Below are positions 6,633-7,843 of a stretch of DNA of 7,843 nucleotides, piece after piece. The stretch covers positions 1 to 7,843 of the forward strand of contig JBNAWB010000173.1 of the NCBI GenBank assembly GCA_049699975.1, in the 5' to 3' direction. Made by a program: the position numbers and the translations under genes. Each line of letters starts with the position of its first letter. Within the stretch, counting starts at the first letter, position 1. The stretch comes from CAZAGD01 sp049699975. GTDB taxonomy: Bacteria > Desulfobacterota > SM23-61. The notes under the pieces are model-generated. The model had not been told where the DNA came from. It was given only the letters and a program-made list of their open reading frames with translations, and did no database searches.

Positions 6633-7115
6633 ATGTTCTATTATTTTTTTCTAATTATTGGTATCATACTAATTTTTCTCGGGATCTTGGGAAGCATTTT
6701 ACCGGTCCTCCCTGGTCCTCCTCTCAGTTTCGTTGGCCTTTTTCTCGTGGCCCTTCTGCATGACTTTACTCCTCCCCTCACTTCTAACCTCATCATTTAC
6801 ATGTTGATCCTCACCATAGGTGTAACTTTTGCTGATTATATAATCCCGTTAATAGGAGTCAAGAAATACGGCGCCTCCAGGTGGGGAGTCTGGGGTGCTG
6901 TTGGAGGAATGATCTTGGGAATATTTTTTTCGCCCTTGGGGCTGATTCTTGGCGCTTTAATTGGGGCGGCACTAACAGAATGGATAGTATCCAGAAAAGA
7001 AAAGCAAGCATTAAAGGCCGCTCTGGGTATTTTTATCGGCTCTCTTCTCGGGATGTTCTTGAAATTAAGCGCTTCCGTAGTTATGGCTTATTATCTCCTG
7101 CAGGCTCTTTTTTAA
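6633..7115 (+). CDS. DUF456 family small integral membrane protein
   Basis: From the ATG at 6633 the protein has 160 residues, the usual length for DUF456 (YqgC-like) proteins, whose function is unknown. The family hallmark is LPVLPGPPL (23-31), between the first two helices. It continues with ADYIIP (67-72), GVKKYGASRWGVWGAVGG (75-92) and the glycine-rich PLGLILGALIGA (101-112), then E116. Hydrophobicity suggests four to five membrane helices; a charged cytoplasmic-type stretch, SRKEKQALK, is at 120-128. An in-frame ATG at 6582 would add 17 residues, but the promoter places the transcript start at about 6580. Neither start has a well-spaced Shine-Dalgarno site: GGGGAAA at 6611-6617 is 15 bases from 6633. 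I prefer 6633 for family length. The gene is single and converges on ybaK, 56 bases away. Confidence 0.85.
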   Translation: MFYYFFLIIGIILIFLGILGSILPVLPGPPLSFVGLFLVALLHDFTPPLTSNLIIYMLILTIGVTFADYIIPLIGVKKYGASRWGVWGAVGGMILGIFFSPLGLILGALIGAALTEWIVSRKEKQALKAALGIFIGSLLGMFLKLSASVVMAYYLLQALF

Positions 7116-7171
7116 CAAAGGGACTCGAGGCAAATTAGTATTTTAAAGGTAGATATTGATCCTTAAATCCT

Positions 7172-7666
7172 TTAATATTTTAAACAACGGGCCACCCGGA
7201 CAATGATCGGATGCAGCAATCTTATGAGTTCATGAGGAGACATTTCGCAAAGGAGACCTCTTTTGCCGGCATTGATGAATATGCGAGGCAGATAAAGAAT
7301 GGTCTCTTCCACATAGACGGGAAGTTTCTTTTTCGTTCCAAAAGGAGAAATCCCTCCTACCATATAACCTGTGTGCTTAAAAGCCTCTTCTGGAGAGCAA
7401 GGATTGACCGATTTGACCCCCATAATCCTGGCCAATTCTTTCGTAGAAACTTCTTTGTCGCCGTGCATGAGAACAATTAGGGGCGTTTTCTTTTCATCCT
7501 CCATAACCAAAGTCTTAATGGTTAGATGTTCATCAACCCCAAGGGCTCTGGCGGCGGCTTCAGTCCCCCCTTTCTCTTCATATCGGTAAGGATGTTCTAT
7601 AAAATCCACCCCCTGCTCTCTTAAAAAGCGAATGGCCTTTGTAGCCGGAATTTTCTTAGAAGGCAT
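7172..7666 (-). CDS. ybaK: YbaK/EbsC-type Cys-tRNA(Pro)/Cys-tRNA(Cys) deacylase
   Basis: This 164-residue protein belongs to the YbaK/ProX editing family, which hydrolyses mischarged aminoacyl-tRNA such as Cys-tRNA(Pro) in the cytoplasm as a stand-alone proofreading enzyme. Landmarks are the IKTLV strand with the likely catalytic lysine K51, GDKEVSTKELAR (69-80), the substrate loop GGISPFGTKKKLPVY (104-118) and the late INAGKRG (131-137). Length and motif order are typical of full-length YbaK, and nothing essential appears missing. The ATG at 7666-7664 has AGGAG upstream with a 9-base spacer. It is transcribed alone, towards the DUF456 gene, from the promoter at 7720-7748. The family is confidently assigned; the exact tRNA substrate is inferred from the family. 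Confidence 0.93.
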   Translation of the reverse strand: MPSKKIPATKAIRFLREQGVDFIEHPYRYEEKGGTEAAARALGVDEHLTIKTLVMEDEKKTPLIVLMHGDKEVSTKELARIMGVKSVNPCSPEEAFKHTGYMVGGISPFGTKKKLPVYVEETILYLPRIFINAGKRGLLCEMSPHELIRLLHPIIVRVARCLKY

Positions 7667-7719
7667 AAGAGATTTCTCCTGTTAGTTATATTATCTTGCT
7701 AAGATGTAATTTAACATAT

Positions 7720-7748
7720 TTTATACCCTAAATTCCAAGTCATGGCAA
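7720..7748 (-). promoter_or_regulatory. Sigma-70-type promoter of ybaK
   Basis: Read on the - strand, TTGCCA (7748-7743) and TATAAA (7725-7720) each match the consensus at five of six positions with exactly 17 bases between. The start point would fall near 7713, giving a leader of about 47 bases that includes the AGGAG ribosome site of ybaK. Confidence 0.55.
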
Positions 7749-7795
7749 AAATCATGAAGGCTAAGTTCTACTCCTCCATAGAAAAGGAGAAAGGG

Positions 7796-7813
7796 GTCAA
7801 GTCTGCTCTTGAC
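7796..7813. repeat. Short palindromic motif GTCAAG-N6-CTTGAC at the right edge
   Basis: GTCAAG (7796-7801) and CTTGAC (7808-7813) are perfect 6-bp inverted arms around the loop TCTGCT, preceded by AGAAAGGG. The G-run followed by a GTCAAG/CTTGAC hairpin resembles the short dispersed palindromes seen near REP-type or IS200-like transposable sequences, but one copy is not enough to identify it. The window ends 30 bases later, so any neighbouring element is out of view. Confidence 0.35.
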
Positions 7814-7843
7814 TCATTTCGAGATTTGATTATTCTATACTGT

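Noticed and set aside
6530..6763. Open frame of 77 codons overlapping the start of the DUF456 gene in another phase
   Set aside because: The other phase carries the clear DUF456 motifs and hydrophobic helices, and this frame's beginning lies upstream of and within the promoter.
7143..7175. Inverted repeat TTAAAGG/CCTTTAA between the DUF456 and ybaK stops
   Set aside because: The 7-bp AT-rich stem has a 19-base loop, lacks a proper T-run and overlaps the ybaK stop codon; it is too weak to call a terminator.
7742..7843. Possible partial gene from the ATG at 7742 running off the right end
   Set aside because: There is no Shine-Dalgarno site, the start overlaps the ybaK -35 region on the other strand, and the 34 residues match no family I recognise.

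Overview
The window is a bacterial chromosomal segment of moderate A+T content (G+C judged by eye, not counted) with tightly packed genes, GTG and TTG starts behind good Shine-Dalgarno sites, and AT-rich spacers. No rRNA, tRNA, CRISPR array or intact transposase gene is visible. The gene set (a transaldolase/Pgi-type phosphoglucose isomerase, a ROK sugar kinase, a Kef-like antiporter, a DUF456 membrane protein, a YbaK deacylase and a small flavin-reductase-like protein) suits a free-living, possibly anaerobic, heterotrophic bacterium. The sequence alone does not fix the phylum.

Left part (1-860): a non-coding leader with two hairpins that compete for the same bases, then a 165-residue flavin-reductase-family gene on the + strand (322-819). 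It runs convergently into the next operon.

Centre (861-5594, - strand): three closely spaced genes read leftwards as one apparent operon. In order of transcription they are a Kef/YbaL-like cation:proton antiporter with TrkA-N and TrkA-C domains (5594-3615), a ROK-family glucokinase (3586-2603) and a glucose-6-phosphate isomerase (2585-861). The gaps are 28 and 17 bases. The kinase and isomerase make consecutive steps (glucose to glucose-6-P to fructose-6-P). The antiporter would link ion/pH balance to the same transcript.

Intergenic and decayed part (5595-6632): a 131-bp MITE-like element with perfect 15-bp terminal inverted repeats and an apparent 6-bp target duplication (TATTAT), carrying a widespread 'ATTCCTGC...GCAGGAAT' palindromic repeat. 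Next comes the C-terminal remnant of a second cation:proton antiporter (5960-6403, - strand). Its reading frame continues, after one stop, into a hydrophobic stretch.

Right part (6545-7843): a DUF456 membrane protein (+ strand) with a well-formed promoter, converging on a YbaK-type aminoacyl-tRNA deacylase (- strand) with its own well-formed promoter. The right edge holds a short palindromic repeat. I found no clearly new multi-gene system. The points most worth checking are the MITE-like element, the leader upstream of the flavin-reductase gene, the decayed second antiporter and the free-standing Pgi of the fusion type.
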